Assembly: GCA_026389975.1 (NCBI GenBank)
Contig: JAPLGV010000485.1
Coordinates: forward strand, 1-11,723
Length of the DNA: 11,723 nt
From: Chloroflexota bacterium
GTDB taxonomy: Bacteria > Chloroflexota > Anaerolineae > Anaerolineales > Villigracilaceae
Direction of reading: 5' to 3'
In this document: positions 1 through 6,910 of the stretch, one piece after another
Position numbering within the stretch: position 1 is the stretch's first letter
Layout of the letters: every line of letters starts with the position of its first letter
Notes under the pieces: model-generated
The model's input: only the letters and a program-made list of their open reading frames with translations
What the model was told of the DNA's origin: nothing
Database searches by the model: none
Made by a program: the position numbers and the translations under genes

Positions 1-426
1 CACGCGTGCCAGTGCCACCAGCGGCGCCCAGATACAGATGATAAGCGCCAGCCACCACGGACCCAGTCCGAGGGCAAGGACGGCGATCAGGACCACCCGC
101 GCCGCATGCCCGGATGGGAAGGAGTGCGGGTCGGTTTTCCGGTACAGGCTGCCCCATTCACCCTCCGGCCTTCGGCGGCGGATGGTGAACTTGACCGCCA
201 GCACTACCACCGCCAGGGCAACAATAGACAGGAGTACCACCAGCGCCCACGGACGCCAGAACGAGTTGCCCAACCACCAGAGCAGGCCCAGACCAGCCCA
301 CCAGAACCACGAATCGCCCGAATGGGCCAGAACAACCGCCACGGTCCGGATTAGACCTGGACGCTCGGCCACCCGCATCCGTGCGGACAGACGAGCGTCC
401 AGTTCCAGTAGCTGGTTCAGGGTCAC
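1..426 (-). CDS. PAP2-family membrane phosphatase (C-terminus cut by window edge)
   Basis: The 142 codons present encode a hydrophobic protein of the type 2 phosphatidic acid phosphatase family, which removes phosphate from lipid phosphates or polyprenyl pyrophosphates at the membrane. Motif 1 (K-x6-RP) is seen as K79 to R86-P87, and motif 2 (PSGH) at residues 104-107 with the usual SFPSGHA context. Motif 3, with the nucleophile-assisting His, should begin just where the window ends (last residues ALARV). Membrane segments are apparent at about 40-58, 60-78 and 109-140. The start is GTG at 426-424, which overlaps the TGA of the upstream nucleotidyltransferase gene (GTGA), so translation is probably coupled. 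No ATG fits as well. The family call is firm; the substrate is unknown. A link to lipid or polyprenol metabolism with the partner NTP transferase is inference only. Confidence 0.88.
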   Translation of the reverse strand, partial: MTLNQLLELDARLSARMRVAERPGLIRTVAVVLAHSGDSWFWWAGLGLLWWLGNSFWRPWALVVLLSIVALAVVVLAVKFTIRRRRPEGEWGSLYRKTDPHSFPSGHAARVVLIAVLALGLGPWWLALIICIWAPLVALARV

Positions 427-1244
427 TTCTTAATCTTCTTCGGGGAGACCGACGCAGTTTTGGCGGCCTTCTTGAGGCGCTTCATCAGGTCGGCGCGCAT
501 GATTTCGAGCTGGTACGGCTTATCCACATCCATGCCTACTTCGGCATACGGGCAGACAATGGCTTTACCAGTGATGTTCAGGCGAGTCATGATGTTCGTT
601 TCCGCCATCTGGAGCGTCAACTTTCCGGTAAGGAGCAGGAAAGCCGTATCGAAGCCGATCAGCGCGGCCTGTTTGAGCGGACTCTTGCGGGAATCGGTAA
701 TCTTCTCCCACAGTTCAGTATCATCACTGACAATGAGTTTGAGGCGCCCAACATTCATGTCGCCGCCGCAGATTTCCATATCCTTGAGCCGCGTCCAGGT
801 CCGTTTCGAGCCGGGGAAGCGTTTCTCCATCACCTCGCGCTGGATGACGTTGTAATATACGTCCAACTTCGTCTCCATGGCAGTCTTCACCACCCAGTCC
901 ACCATCTCGCCGTTGATGGCCGGGATATCGGATGAGACGATCAGCACATACTCGGCCATCTTGTTAATCTCCAGCGCCTTTTCAGCACCGGCTTGCAGGT
1001 TTTCCACCATCTTGCCCTGGTTGGAGACGAAATACATCTTCTTTCCGCACTTCAGGCCACTCTTATCGGTCAAGCCGACGATGATGACGTTGTCAACGCT
1101 CTTGGCTTCGGTCAGGGCGTCCAGCACCCACTGGACCATCGGCTTGCCAGCCACGTCCACCAGCGCTTTGGGATCACCCTGAGTGGCAGCGTACAATGGC
1201 TCTTCCGGGAGCGGAACCCCACCCGCAGTCACGATTGCATCCAT
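423..1244 (-). CDS. MobA-like nucleotidyltransferase (NTP_transf_3 type)
   Basis: This 273-aa protein begins with a GT-A-type nucleotide-binding signature. A VTAGG loop lies at residues 5-9, followed by KALVDVAGKPMVQWVLDAL at about 26-44, where the KxLVxVxGKPM pattern binds the NTP and magnesium. A metal-binding acidic motif, VSSDIP, sits at 103-108. Such enzymes move a nucleotidyl group onto a sugar phosphate, alcohol phosphate or cofactor; the acceptor cannot be read from the sequence. The C-terminal 20 residues are very Lys-rich and look like a disordered tail. The ATG at 1244 has a strong Shine-Dalgarno (GAGGAG, 7 nt upstream). It follows the broken dehydrogenase-like gene after a 97-nt gap that holds a palindromic element, and overlaps the PAP2 gene downstream. 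Family confident, specific role unknown. Confidence 0.8.
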   Translation of the reverse strand: MDAIVTAGGVPLPEEPLYAATQGDPKALVDVAGKPMVQWVLDALTEAKSVDNVIIVGLTDKSGLKCGKKMYFVSNQGKMVENLQAGAEKALEINKMAEYVLIVSSDIPAINGEMVDWVVKTAMETKLDVYYNVIQREVMEKRFPGSKRTWTRLKDMEICGGDMNVGRLKLIVSDDTELWEKITDSRKSPLKQAALIGFDTAFLLLTGKLTLQMAETNIMTRLNITGKAIVCPYAEVGMDVDKPYQLEIMRADLMKRLKKAAKTASVSPKKIKK

Positions 1245-1264
1245 AAGTTATCTCCTCTTGTTTC

Positions 1265-1336
1265 TCCCTCACCCCTGCGTTCCTCTCGCGAAGCATCCCC
1301 GAAGGGGACTGGCGGGAGAGTGGATGGGGTGAGGGG
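1265..1336. repeat. Palindromic REP-like intergenic element
   Basis: Nested inverted repeats fill almost the whole gap between two co-oriented genes. Outer arms CCCTCACCCC (1266-1275) and GGGGTGAGGG (1326-1335) pair perfectly. Middle arms CTCTC (1283-1287) and GAGAG (1316-1320) and an inner TCCCC-GAA-GGGGA hairpin (1296-1308) fit inside. The mass of C- and G-runs and the cruciform shape resemble dispersed REP-type or MITE-like elements; whether it is repeated elsewhere in the genome cannot be seen here. There is no T-tract, so it is not a normal terminator, although the folded RNA could protect or attenuate the operon transcript. Confidence 0.6.
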
Positions 1337-1341
1337 AAGTA

Positions 1342-2255
1342 TTAATTGAGTTCCTGCAAAGATGGCTCGAAACCAAGTTTCGTCAGCATTTCCTCGTACT
1401 CGGCGTGGGTCAGGGCGCGGCCCTTGCCCGATATGGCGATCAGCGCGGCTTCCATCATGTTCGTGCCGAACGAACGCCCATCCAGCACCGGCGTCGTCGT
1501 AACCAGGGTTTTCACGCCGCATTTGCGGAACAATTCCACATCCTGCGGCGTGGTGGTGTTGGTCACTACCACCTTGCCTTTCATATTATCCGGCATATAG
1601 CGCTTGATATAATGGCAATCGCCCGCGATCACCGTACCCCACTCGAACCACTTCGGATACTTCGGTTTGCGCTCTTCCTGTTTCTCGCCGGTTGGATAGA
1701 CCCATTCGAACGGCAAGCGTCCTGCCAGGGGCATTAAGACCGCCGCCAAAGACTTGAGTTGTTTTTCGGTATGGAGGGCGATCGGAATACCCAGCGAAAA
1801 CATCAAGTCCCCGAAAACGCATTCATATCCTGCCTGTACAAATCCGTGCGCCAGGCCCCAGCGGTCTGCGCCGGTCATGACAAAGGCTTTCTTGCCGCCA
1901 TTTTTCAGGATGTATTCCCCGAGTTTGGCTTCCACAAAAGGCGCGGCTTTAGTCTCTAATGAACTCTTCAGACCGGTGCCATCCACCACGGGCGTCTGCT
2001 TGATGAAACGCAACGCACCATCTTCTCGACCGAAAAGAGCCGGTACCATTTATCATCCACCATCAGGCCCAGGTCTGCACCACCGACACCAAAGGCGTCC
2101 ACTTTCCCGTCGAGTTCCTTATATTTGAGCGCCGCCACTTCCATATCGCCGTCGGTGCCGATGCGTTCGATGCTGACTTCCTCGCCCAGCAACTTGACGG
2201 TGACCGCCTTGTCGCGTTTGGACGAGCCGATACTGATACTGACTGCTCGTTTCAT
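1342..2255 (-). pseudogene. Quinate 5-dehydrogenase-like gene, frameshifted by a 5-bp duplication
   Basis: Two minus-strand frames join into one protein of about 302 aa. The N-terminal part (2255 down to about 2010) starts MKRAVSISIGSSKRDK and holds VDAFGVGGADLGLMVDDKW. The C-terminal part (about 2017 down to 1342) runs on with FIKQTPVVDGTGLKSSLE, the motif GDCHYIKRYMP, and TNTTTPQDVELFRKCGVKTL. As it stands the first frame stops at 1968 after about 95 aa, and the second frame has only an internal ATG at 2049 without a good ribosome binding site. Removing one copy of the duplicated pentamer (2008-2012 or 2013-2017) restores a smooth MVRFIKQTPVVDG. The true start is ATG at 2255 with a strong AGGAGG 8 nt upstream. 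The resemblance to proteins annotated quinate 5-dehydrogenase is from memory and uncertain. The change may be real inactivation, phase variation or an assembly error; both halves otherwise look well conserved, so any lesion is recent. Confidence 0.72.
2008..2017. repeat. 5-bp tandem duplication causing a frameshift
   Basis: The plus strand reads ACGCA twice in a row (ACGCAACGCA), TGCGTTGCGT on the coding strand. It sits exactly where the two frames of the dehydrogenase-like gene must be joined. Deleting one unit restores the frame without changing flanking residues, so this is the simplest explanation for the break. Confidence 0.75.
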
Positions 2256-2287
2256 AAAAGGAACCTCCTGTAGAATTTGCTTGAGAG

Positions 2288-2316
2288 AGTATACACCCAA
2301 CCAATTTATCTGGAAA
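2288..2316 (-). promoter_or_regulatory. Probable sigma-70 promoter of the leftward three-gene block
   Basis: On the minus strand TTTCCA (2316-2311) and TATACT (2293-2288) are separated by exactly 17 nt, giving 4/6 and 5/6 matches to consensus. The -10 lies 33 nt upstream of the ATG at 2255, leaving a short leader with AGGAGG. Confidence 0.5.
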
Positions 2317-2387
2317 TAGGGCAATCCTCTCCATGAGTACGAACCCCACTCGCCCTTGCTGATCGTAGCTTGCTGCCACGGGTAAGG

Positions 2388-2414
2388 TATAATCGCCCTG
2401 CCAGACCTCAGGGC
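2388..2414 (+). promoter_or_regulatory. -10 box and adjacent inverted repeat upstream of the SGNH/MBOAT pair
   Basis: A perfect TATAAT (2388-2393) lies 56 nt before the ATG at 2450, without a clear -35 at the usual distance. Just after it GCCCTG (2395-2400) and CAGGGC (2409-2414) form a 6-bp perfect inverted repeat with an 8-nt loop, at the expected transcription start. It could be an operator or a 5' mRNA hairpin. Confidence 0.4.
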
Positions 2415-2449
2415 AAAGAACCATCACCCTGCTTAAGCGATTCTGCTCT

Positions 2450-3541
2450 ATGACAAGAGTCCCCCTTCAAAAAAAATCGGCTCTAACCGTCATCCTTTCA
2501 TTAATCTTTTTTCTGGTCATCATCGCCACAAGCAGCGAGCTCGTTGCCCGCACACCATGGGTCGAAAAGATATCTCCCTATCGCTCGGTCGGTAACTACC
2601 ACTATCAGTTTGAGATCAAGTGGTTCCGCTTACAGGATTATGTAAAACAAAACGGGGGCGTGGACGTCATCATTCTGGGAAGTTCGCTGGCCAATACCGG
2701 CATCGACCCGGATGTGATGGCGGAGGCTTTTTACGAACAGACGGGTGTCAACCTGCGCATCTTCAATTTTGGCGTCGAAGGTCTGACGGTCGCGCCAAAC
2801 TCTGTCACCGCCGGGATTCTGGTGGCCCGCTATCACCCCGCCCTGCTTGTTTACGTCACCGAGATGCGCGATTTCGTGGCCGGGAACGGCATGGCGTATG
2901 AGACTCGCTTCCTGGCCGATCCCTGGCTGCAATATGAACTCGGCAATTTTAATGGGTATGGTTGGGCAGTAGACCACTCCGCTGCGCTCCAACATTACCT
3001 GCCTTACCGCAACTGGATGCGCGCCGATTTCCTGGAGACGATGCCTGTCTATCTGGTTCGTAATAAATACACCACTGCCAGTGGTTATGAGCCGGAATTT
3101 GCATATGGGCGTGACCTGGATGCAAATCCTGACCCGAATGATCCCAACGAAGCAGCCAATTTTCAAGAGTACAGTAATTATCAAATCGCCCCGGCGCGTT
3201 TAGGCAATCTTCGCACCATCCTCGATCTAAAACAGGATGACGGAACACCAGTACTCATTGTGGAAATGCCGGTGCATTCTTCCTTTTACATTTACGTTGG
3301 CGGGGAAGGTGTGCATCAACAATTCCAGCAAACGCTTGCATCTTTCATCCATTTCAATGGCGGTATTTTCCTGCCGGCTGAAGCCTGCAACGATATTCCG
3401 CTGGAAGGGCGTTCCAACCGCTGGCATCTGAACTACCTGGGCGCACCCATTTTCAGCAAATGCCTGGGCCAGCAGCTATCCATCCTGGCCGACCAGCAAA
3501 ACACAGACTTCGTCAACGTGAACATGGGCGGTTTAAAATGA
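2450..3541 (+). CDS. SGNH-like membrane-anchored protein, partner of the MBOAT acyltransferase
   Basis: The 363-aa product has one N-terminal hydrophobic segment (about residues 11-28) acting as signal anchor, so the rest should lie outside the membrane. The core resembles SGNH/GDSL esterase-like folds: block I is ILGSSLANTGIDP with the likely nucleophile at S79, block II is FNFGVEGLT (about 105-113), and the last block is NRWHLNYLGA with H326. The usual Asp three residues before this His is Asn (N323), which may alter the triad. Proteins of this kind sit beside MBOAT enzymes in alginate, peptidoglycan, teichoic acid and exopolysaccharide O-acetylation, where they pass the acyl group to the polymer. 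The next gene is an MBOAT with a 4-nt overlap, which supports that role. No clear Shine-Dalgarno precedes the ATG. Substrate polymer unknown. Confidence 0.78.
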   Translation: MTRVPLQKKSALTVILSLIFFLVIIATSSELVARTPWVEKISPYRSVGNYHYQFEIKWFRLQDYVKQNGGVDVIILGSSLANTGIDPDVMAEAFYEQTGVNLRIFNFGVEGLTVAPNSVTAGILVARYHPALLVYVTEMRDFVAGNGMAYETRFLADPWLQYELGNFNGYGWAVDHSAALQHYLPYRNWMRADFLETMPVYLVRNKYTTASGYEPEFAYGRDLDANPDPNDPNEAANFQEYSNYQIAPARLGNLRTILDLKQDDGTPVLIVEMPVHSSFYIYVGGEGVHQQFQQTLASFIHFNGGIFLPAEACNDIPLEGRSNRWHLNYLGAPIFSKCLGQQLSILADQQNTDFVNVNMGGLK

Positions 3542-5031
3542 GCATTACTTCACTCGCCTTTGTTGCCTTCTGCGTCGTTGCCATCCTGGTCTACTGGCTC
3601 TTGCCGTCCCCCTATCGGACCGGCTGGCTGTTCGCCGCTTCGATCGGCTTTCTCCTCACCTGGGCCTGGGACCTGGCTGCCGTCCTGCTCGTGGTGGCGA
3701 CAGTCAACTTTTACCTGGGCCGGTGGCTCGAAGTTGCAGTGAACAAGCGCAGATTCTTGTTGTGGACCGGCATCGGGTTCAACGTCCTGGTGCTCGTGGC
3801 GCTCAAATACAACGGATTCTATGTCTCTGCCCTCACCAGTCTGCTCGAACACATGGGAGTCCAAACCGGGGGCGGCGGGTTGAAACTGCTGCTGCCGATC
3901 GGCCTGTCGTTCATCACCGTCCAGATGATTTCTTACCTGGTGGACATTCACAACAAAATCCTCAAGCCCGAACCACGCTGGCTGGACTTCACCCTATACG
4001 TCGTCTATTTTCCGAAATTGCTTTCGGGACCGGTGGAACGGGCGCGCACGATCCTGCCAAAGTTCAAACAGCCCAGCCCCCTTGACATGTCGGCAGCGGA
4101 ACAAAACGCCTGGCTGATCGTGGTCGGTCTGATGCGCAAACTCATCCTGGCAGATACTCTCCTCAGCATTATCCCGGGGGATATTTTCCTGCATCCCGAA
4201 TCATACGTGGGCCAAGACCTGGCGGTGTGCCTGCTGGCTTACGCTTTCGTCATTTACAATGATTTTGCCGGTTATACCAGCATCGTGCGCGGTGTGAGTG
4301 GCTTTTTTGGCATCGAACTGACCAATAACTTCAAGCTGCCTTATTTTGCCAGGAACTTCACCGAGTTCTGGGACCGTTGGCACGTCAGCCTGTCGCAATG
4401 GCTGCGGGATTACATCTTTTTCCCGGTCTCCCGCGCCCTGGCGAAAAAAGTTCCCAACCGGGACCATTTCGTCCACCTGATTGCGCCTCCCATCGTCACC
4501 ATGCTGGTCAGCGGGATGTGGCATGGTCTGGGGTGGAACTTTCTCGTTTGGGGCGGGCTGCACGGTCTGTACCTTTTCTTCGAGCGGCTCACCATGCTGC
4601 GCGGTCCCCGGCGTTTGCCGGATGAGTGGCCAAAGTGGCGGCAGGTGGCCTCGGCTTTAGTGGTTTTTGGACTGGTCGTTCTGGCGTGGATTCCCTTCCG
4701 CATGGATCTGGCTACTGCCTGGCACTACTTGTCACGGATGTTCACACTATCTGCCTGGGCAAAACCAAATCTCTGGCTTATGCGTATGTATTTGACCGGC
4801 AATGAAAAAGTGAGCAATTGGGCGGATTTCAAGCTGCCAGATGTACGCGTGCTCCTCGTGCTCATTCCTGCACTTCTGCTTGACTGGAACCAGCACCGGC
4901 GCAAGAGTGAAACGTTTTTCCTGGATTGGCCTGCCTGGGCAAGAGGCCTGTTCCTGGCAATAGTAATACTGGCATTATTGCTGCTTTCGTTCGCCGACAC
5001 CGGCGCCCCATTTATCTACCAGGGTTTCTAG
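3538..5031 (+). CDS. MBOAT-family O-acyltransferase (AlgI/DltB-like)
   Basis: A 497-aa polytopic membrane protein with about ten or more hydrophobic segments. It carries the MBOAT signature: FWDRWHVSLSQWLRDYIFFP around H282, then the catalytic histidine in SGMWHGLGWNFLVWGGLHG at H329. The earlier FPKLLSGPVERA segment (about 160-171) is also typical of AlgI-type members. These enzymes move acyl groups from a cytoplasmic donor across the membrane for O-acylation of cell-surface or exported polysaccharide. The length matches the family. The start at 3538 is chosen because its ATG overlaps the stop of the SGNH gene (ATGA) and is followed at once by a membrane helix; an upstream in-frame ATG at 3460 would add 26 charged, unrelated residues. 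Translation is probably coupled to the upstream gene. Confidence 0.9.
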   Translation: MSITSLAFVAFCVVAILVYWLLPSPYRTGWLFAASIGFLLTWAWDLAAVLLVVATVNFYLGRWLEVAVNKRRFLLWTGIGFNVLVLVALKYNGFYVSALTSLLEHMGVQTGGGGLKLLLPIGLSFITVQMISYLVDIHNKILKPEPRWLDFTLYVVYFPKLLSGPVERARTILPKFKQPSPLDMSAAEQNAWLIVVGLMRKLILADTLLSIIPGDIFLHPESYVGQDLAVCLLAYAFVIYNDFAGYTSIVRGVSGFFGIELTNNFKLPYFARNFTEFWDRWHVSLSQWLRDYIFFPVSRALAKKVPNRDHFVHLIAPPIVTMLVSGMWHGLGWNFLVWGGLHGLYLFFERLTMLRGPRRLPDEWPKWRQVASALVVFGLVVLAWIPFRMDLATAWHYLSRMFTLSAWAKPNLWLMRMYLTGNEKVSNWADFKLPDVRVLLVLIPALLLDWNQHRRKSETFFLDWPAWARGLFLAIVILALLLLSFADTGAPFIYQGF

Positions 5032-5064
5032 CGCACAGAATCTTGCCTGAATGACATAAAAAAC

Positions 5065-5086
5065 TTCCCGCAGGAACCTGCGGGAA
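5065..5086. terminator. Shared terminator between convergent MBOAT and metK genes
   Basis: TTCCCGCAGG (5065-5074) and CCTGCGGGAA (5077-5086) form a 10-bp perfect stem. For metK the stem is followed on the minus strand by GTTTTTTATG, a good T-tract. For the rightward MBOAT gene it is followed by AAATTTGAGTTTT, a weaker one. It begins 33 nt after the MBOAT stop and 9 nt past the metK stop. Confidence 0.85.
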
Positions 5087-5095
5087 ATTTGAGTT

Positions 5096-6301
5096 TTACA
5101 ATCCGGCGGCTTTCTTGAGTGCCGCGGCCTTGTCCGTATTTTCCCAGGGAAACTGCACGTCGTCCCGGCCGAAGTGACCGTAGGCGGCCGTCTTGCGGTA
5201 GATGGGACGGCGCAGGTCCAGATCGCGGATGATGGCGCCGGGGCGCAGGTCGAAATGTTCGAGGATGAGTTTGCTGATCTTTTCGTCGGCAATTTTCCCG
5301 GTCCCGAATGTTTCGACGTTGACCGAGAGCGGGTGCGCCACGCCGATGGCATAGGCCACCTGGATCTCGATCCGGTCGGCCAATCCCGCCGCCACCACGT
5401 TCTTGGCCGCCCAGCGCGCCGCGTAAGCCGCCGAGCGATCCACCTTGGTCGGGTCCTTGCCGGAGAACGCGCCGCCTCCGTGACGACCCATGCCGCCGTA
5501 GGTGTCCACGATGATCTTGCGCCCGGTGACGCCCGCGTCGCCCATGGGGCCGCCAATGACAAAGCGCCCGGTGGGGTTGACAAAAATCTTCAGGTTCTTA
5601 TCCACCATCTCGTCCGGCATGGTCGGCACGATGACGTGCTCCATGATGCCTTCTACGATATCAGCATGCGAGACGTCCGGGGAATGCTGGGTGGAGACCA
5701 GCACGGTGTCAATGCGTTTCGGCTTGCCATAGGCGTACTCCACCGTAACCTGGGACTTGCCATCCGGGCGCAGCCAGGGCAATGTGCCGGCCTTGCGGAC
5801 CTCGGCCAGGCGGCGGGTCAATTTGTGGGCTAGGTAGATGGGCATCGGCATCAACTGCGCGGTCTCGTTGCAGGCATAGCCGAACATCATGCCCTGGTCA
5901 CCGGCGCCGATCAGGTCAATCTGGTCCTTGTCGCCATCTTTGGCTTCCAGGGATTTGCTGACGCCCATGTCAATATCCGGGCTCTGGCTGGAAATGGCGG
6001 AAAGGACGCCGCAGGTATTGCCATCGAAGCCCTTTTCGCTGCTGTCATAGCCGATTTCCTTGATGACTTTGCGGACCAGGTCGTCAAAGTTGACGAAGGC
6101 GTGCGTGGTGATCTCGCCCAGCAGCATCACGAAGCCGGTCTTGGTGGCAACTTCGCAGGCCACGCGGCTCAGTGGGTCCTGCTCGAAGCAGGCATCCAGG
6201 ACGGAATCGGCGATCTGGTCGCACAATTTATCGGGATGGCCTTCGGTCACCGACTCGGAGGTGAACAGCAGTTTTGGAGAAGACATAAAAGTGGTGGTCA
6301 T
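5096..6301 (-). CDS. metK: S-adenosylmethionine synthetase
   Basis: The enzyme joins methionine and ATP to give S-adenosylmethionine, releasing phosphate and pyrophosphate, in the cytoplasm as an oligomer. The 401-aa product carries the family hallmarks: TEGHPDK with the ATP-binding His and metal/substrate residues at 19-25, the signature GAGDQG at 132-137, the glycine-rich GGGAFSGKDPTKVDRSAAY at about 275-293, and a C-terminal YGHFGR motif. Length is normal. The ATG at 6301 is chosen because AAAGGG lies 6 nt upstream; a longer frame could begin only at a TTG (6316) that overlaps this ribosome binding site. The leader is a SAM-I riboswitch, so the product represses its own gene. A terminator follows directly. 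Nothing looks broken. Confidence 0.97.
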   Translation of the reverse strand: MTTTFMSSPKLLFTSESVTEGHPDKLCDQIADSVLDACFEQDPLSRVACEVATKTGFVMLLGEITTHAFVNFDDLVRKVIKEIGYDSSEKGFDGNTCGVLSAISSQSPDIDMGVSKSLEAKDGDKDQIDLIGAGDQGMMFGYACNETAQLMPMPIYLAHKLTRRLAEVRKAGTLPWLRPDGKSQVTVEYAYGKPKRIDTVLVSTQHSPDVSHADIVEGIMEHVIVPTMPDEMVDKNLKIFVNPTGRFVIGGPMGDAGVTGRKIIVDTYGGMGRHGGGAFSGKDPTKVDRSAAYAARWAAKNVVAAGLADRIEIQVAYAIGVAHPLSVNVETFGTGKIADEKISKLILEHFDLRPGAIIRDLDLRRPIYRKTAAYGHFGRDDVQFPWENTDKAAALKKAAGL

Positions 6302-6321
6302 GGGTTTCCCTTTCAAAATGA

Positions 6322-6349
6322 AATTGCCCCTTCAAGCGAAAGGGCAATT
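6322..6349 (-). terminator. Expression platform of the metK SAM riboswitch
   Basis: On the minus strand AATTGCCCTTT (6349-6339) pairs with AAGGGGCAATT (6332-6322) around a 6-nt loop: 11 pairs with one G-U. It is followed by TTTCATTTTG, an imperfect T-tract. Its 5' arm, TGCCCTTTC (6346-6338), can instead pair with GAGAGGGCA (6374-6366), which is the 3' strand of aptamer helix P1 plus the next bases; this is the antiterminator. SAM binding locks P1 and frees the terminator, giving an OFF switch. The same arm also matches the metK Shine-Dalgarno GAAAGGG (6314-6308) over seven bases. Confidence 0.8.
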
Positions 6350-6369
6350 GCGCGAGGCGCACGGCTGCC

Positions 6370-6495
<126 letters not shown>

Positions 6496-6523
6496 CCGTT
6501 GGGGGCTATTTGGTTGTAACGGG

Positions 6524-6552
6524 AGTTTACCACAGGAAACAGGAGGCGTCAA
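6524..6552 (-). promoter_or_regulatory. metK promoter
   Basis: Minus-strand TTGACG (6552-6547) and TAAACT (6529-6524) are separated by 17 nt, with TGG directly before the -10 as an extended -10. The expected start near 6517 lies about 24 nt before the first helix of the riboswitch, as needed for the whole aptamer to be transcribed. Confidence 0.75.
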
Positions 6553-6557
6553 ATGGT

Positions 6558-6656
6558 TCAGCTCTTCACATTTTTCCCCTTCCGCTCGTCTGGCAATGCC
6601 CGCATCCGCTCCTGCAATTCCGTGATCATCCGCTTGAGAGCAAATCGTCCGTTCAT
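6558..6656 (-). CDS. Possible 32-aa small protein upstream of metK
   Basis: ATG at 6656 is preceded by AAGGAGAG about 7 nt upstream, one of the best ribosome binding sites in the window, and the frame stays open for 32 codons to TGA at 6558. The product starts MNGRFALKRMITELQERMR, then LPDERKGKNVKS. It is strongly basic, and residues 6-22 could form an amphipathic helix. It matches no family I know. The stop falls just upstream of the metK -35, so it is a separate unit or reads through into the riboswitch leader. No promoter of its own is clear. It could be a true small protein, a leader peptide or chance. Confidence 0.5.
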   Translation of the reverse strand: MNGRFALKRMITELQERMRALPDERKGKNVKS

Positions 6657-6790
6657 TTTCACTCTCCTTCTTTACTTTAGCACGCTTTCCTACCGCCTGG
6701 TTACCCCACCTTTTTTTACTTTGAGAATTGCTGACTGCATGCAGGGTCCCTGGTTGGACTTGCGCAAATTACCTTTTGTATTTCACTATA

Positions 6791-6822
6791 CCAGGAGCAG
6801 TAGAATAGTACCTGCGTCCTGG
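6791..6822. repeat. Inverted repeat between the small ORF and the lipoprotein gene
   Basis: CCAGGA (6791-6796) plus GCAG (6797-6800) pair with CTGC (6812-6815) plus TCCTGG (6817-6822), ten pairs with one bulged G and an 11-nt loop. It lies mid-way in the 254-nt divergent gap 6657-6910 and has no T-tract on either side, so an operator is more likely than a terminator. The gap also holds a perfect CTGCATGCAG palindrome (6733-6742). I see no fully convincing -35/-10 pair for the lipoprotein gene; TTGGAC (6754) with TGTATT (6777) at 17 nt is the best candidate. Confidence 0.4.
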
Positions 6823-6861
6823 AACGATTGTCAGCGGGAAACGTATATTTTGGTAGAAACC

Positions 6862-6887
6862 GAGGCCGGCCATTTGGGTTCGGCCTT
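6862..6887 (+). promoter_or_regulatory. Hairpin in the probable 5' leader of the lipoprotein gene, with its RBS downstream
   Basis: GAGGCCG (6862-6868) pairs with CGGCCTT (6881-6887) with one G-U and a 12-nt loop. The ribosome binding site AAGGAG (6899-6904) follows 11 nt later and lies 6 nt before the ATG at 6911, leaving the site accessible. A stabilising leader hairpin is the simplest reading. Confidence 0.35.
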
Positions 6888-6910
6888 CACATGTCAAAAA
6901 GGAGAATACT

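Noticed and set aside
381..935. 184-aa plus-strand frame
   Set aside because: Antisense to the nucleotidyltransferase, whose motifs and ribosome binding site are clear; no start signal and no recognisable domain.
1342..2049. Reading the C-terminal 235-aa frame as a complete independent gene starting at 2049
   Set aside because: Its first residues (MVPALFGREDG) are out-of-frame text from the same gene, there is no ribosome binding site, and the real start with AGGAGG is at 2255.
3460..3537. Upstream in-frame ATG that would lengthen the MBOAT protein by 26 residues
   Set aside because: It lies deep in the SGNH gene, adds charged residues unlike the family, and the ATGA overlap start at 3538 is followed directly by the first membrane helix.
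5174..5833. 219-aa plus-strand frame
   Set aside because: Antisense shadow of metK with His/Arg/Gly-rich composition typical of such shadows.
6302..6316. Longer metK start at TTG 6316
   Set aside because: This stretch contains the AAAGGG ribosome binding site for ATG 6301, which fits better.
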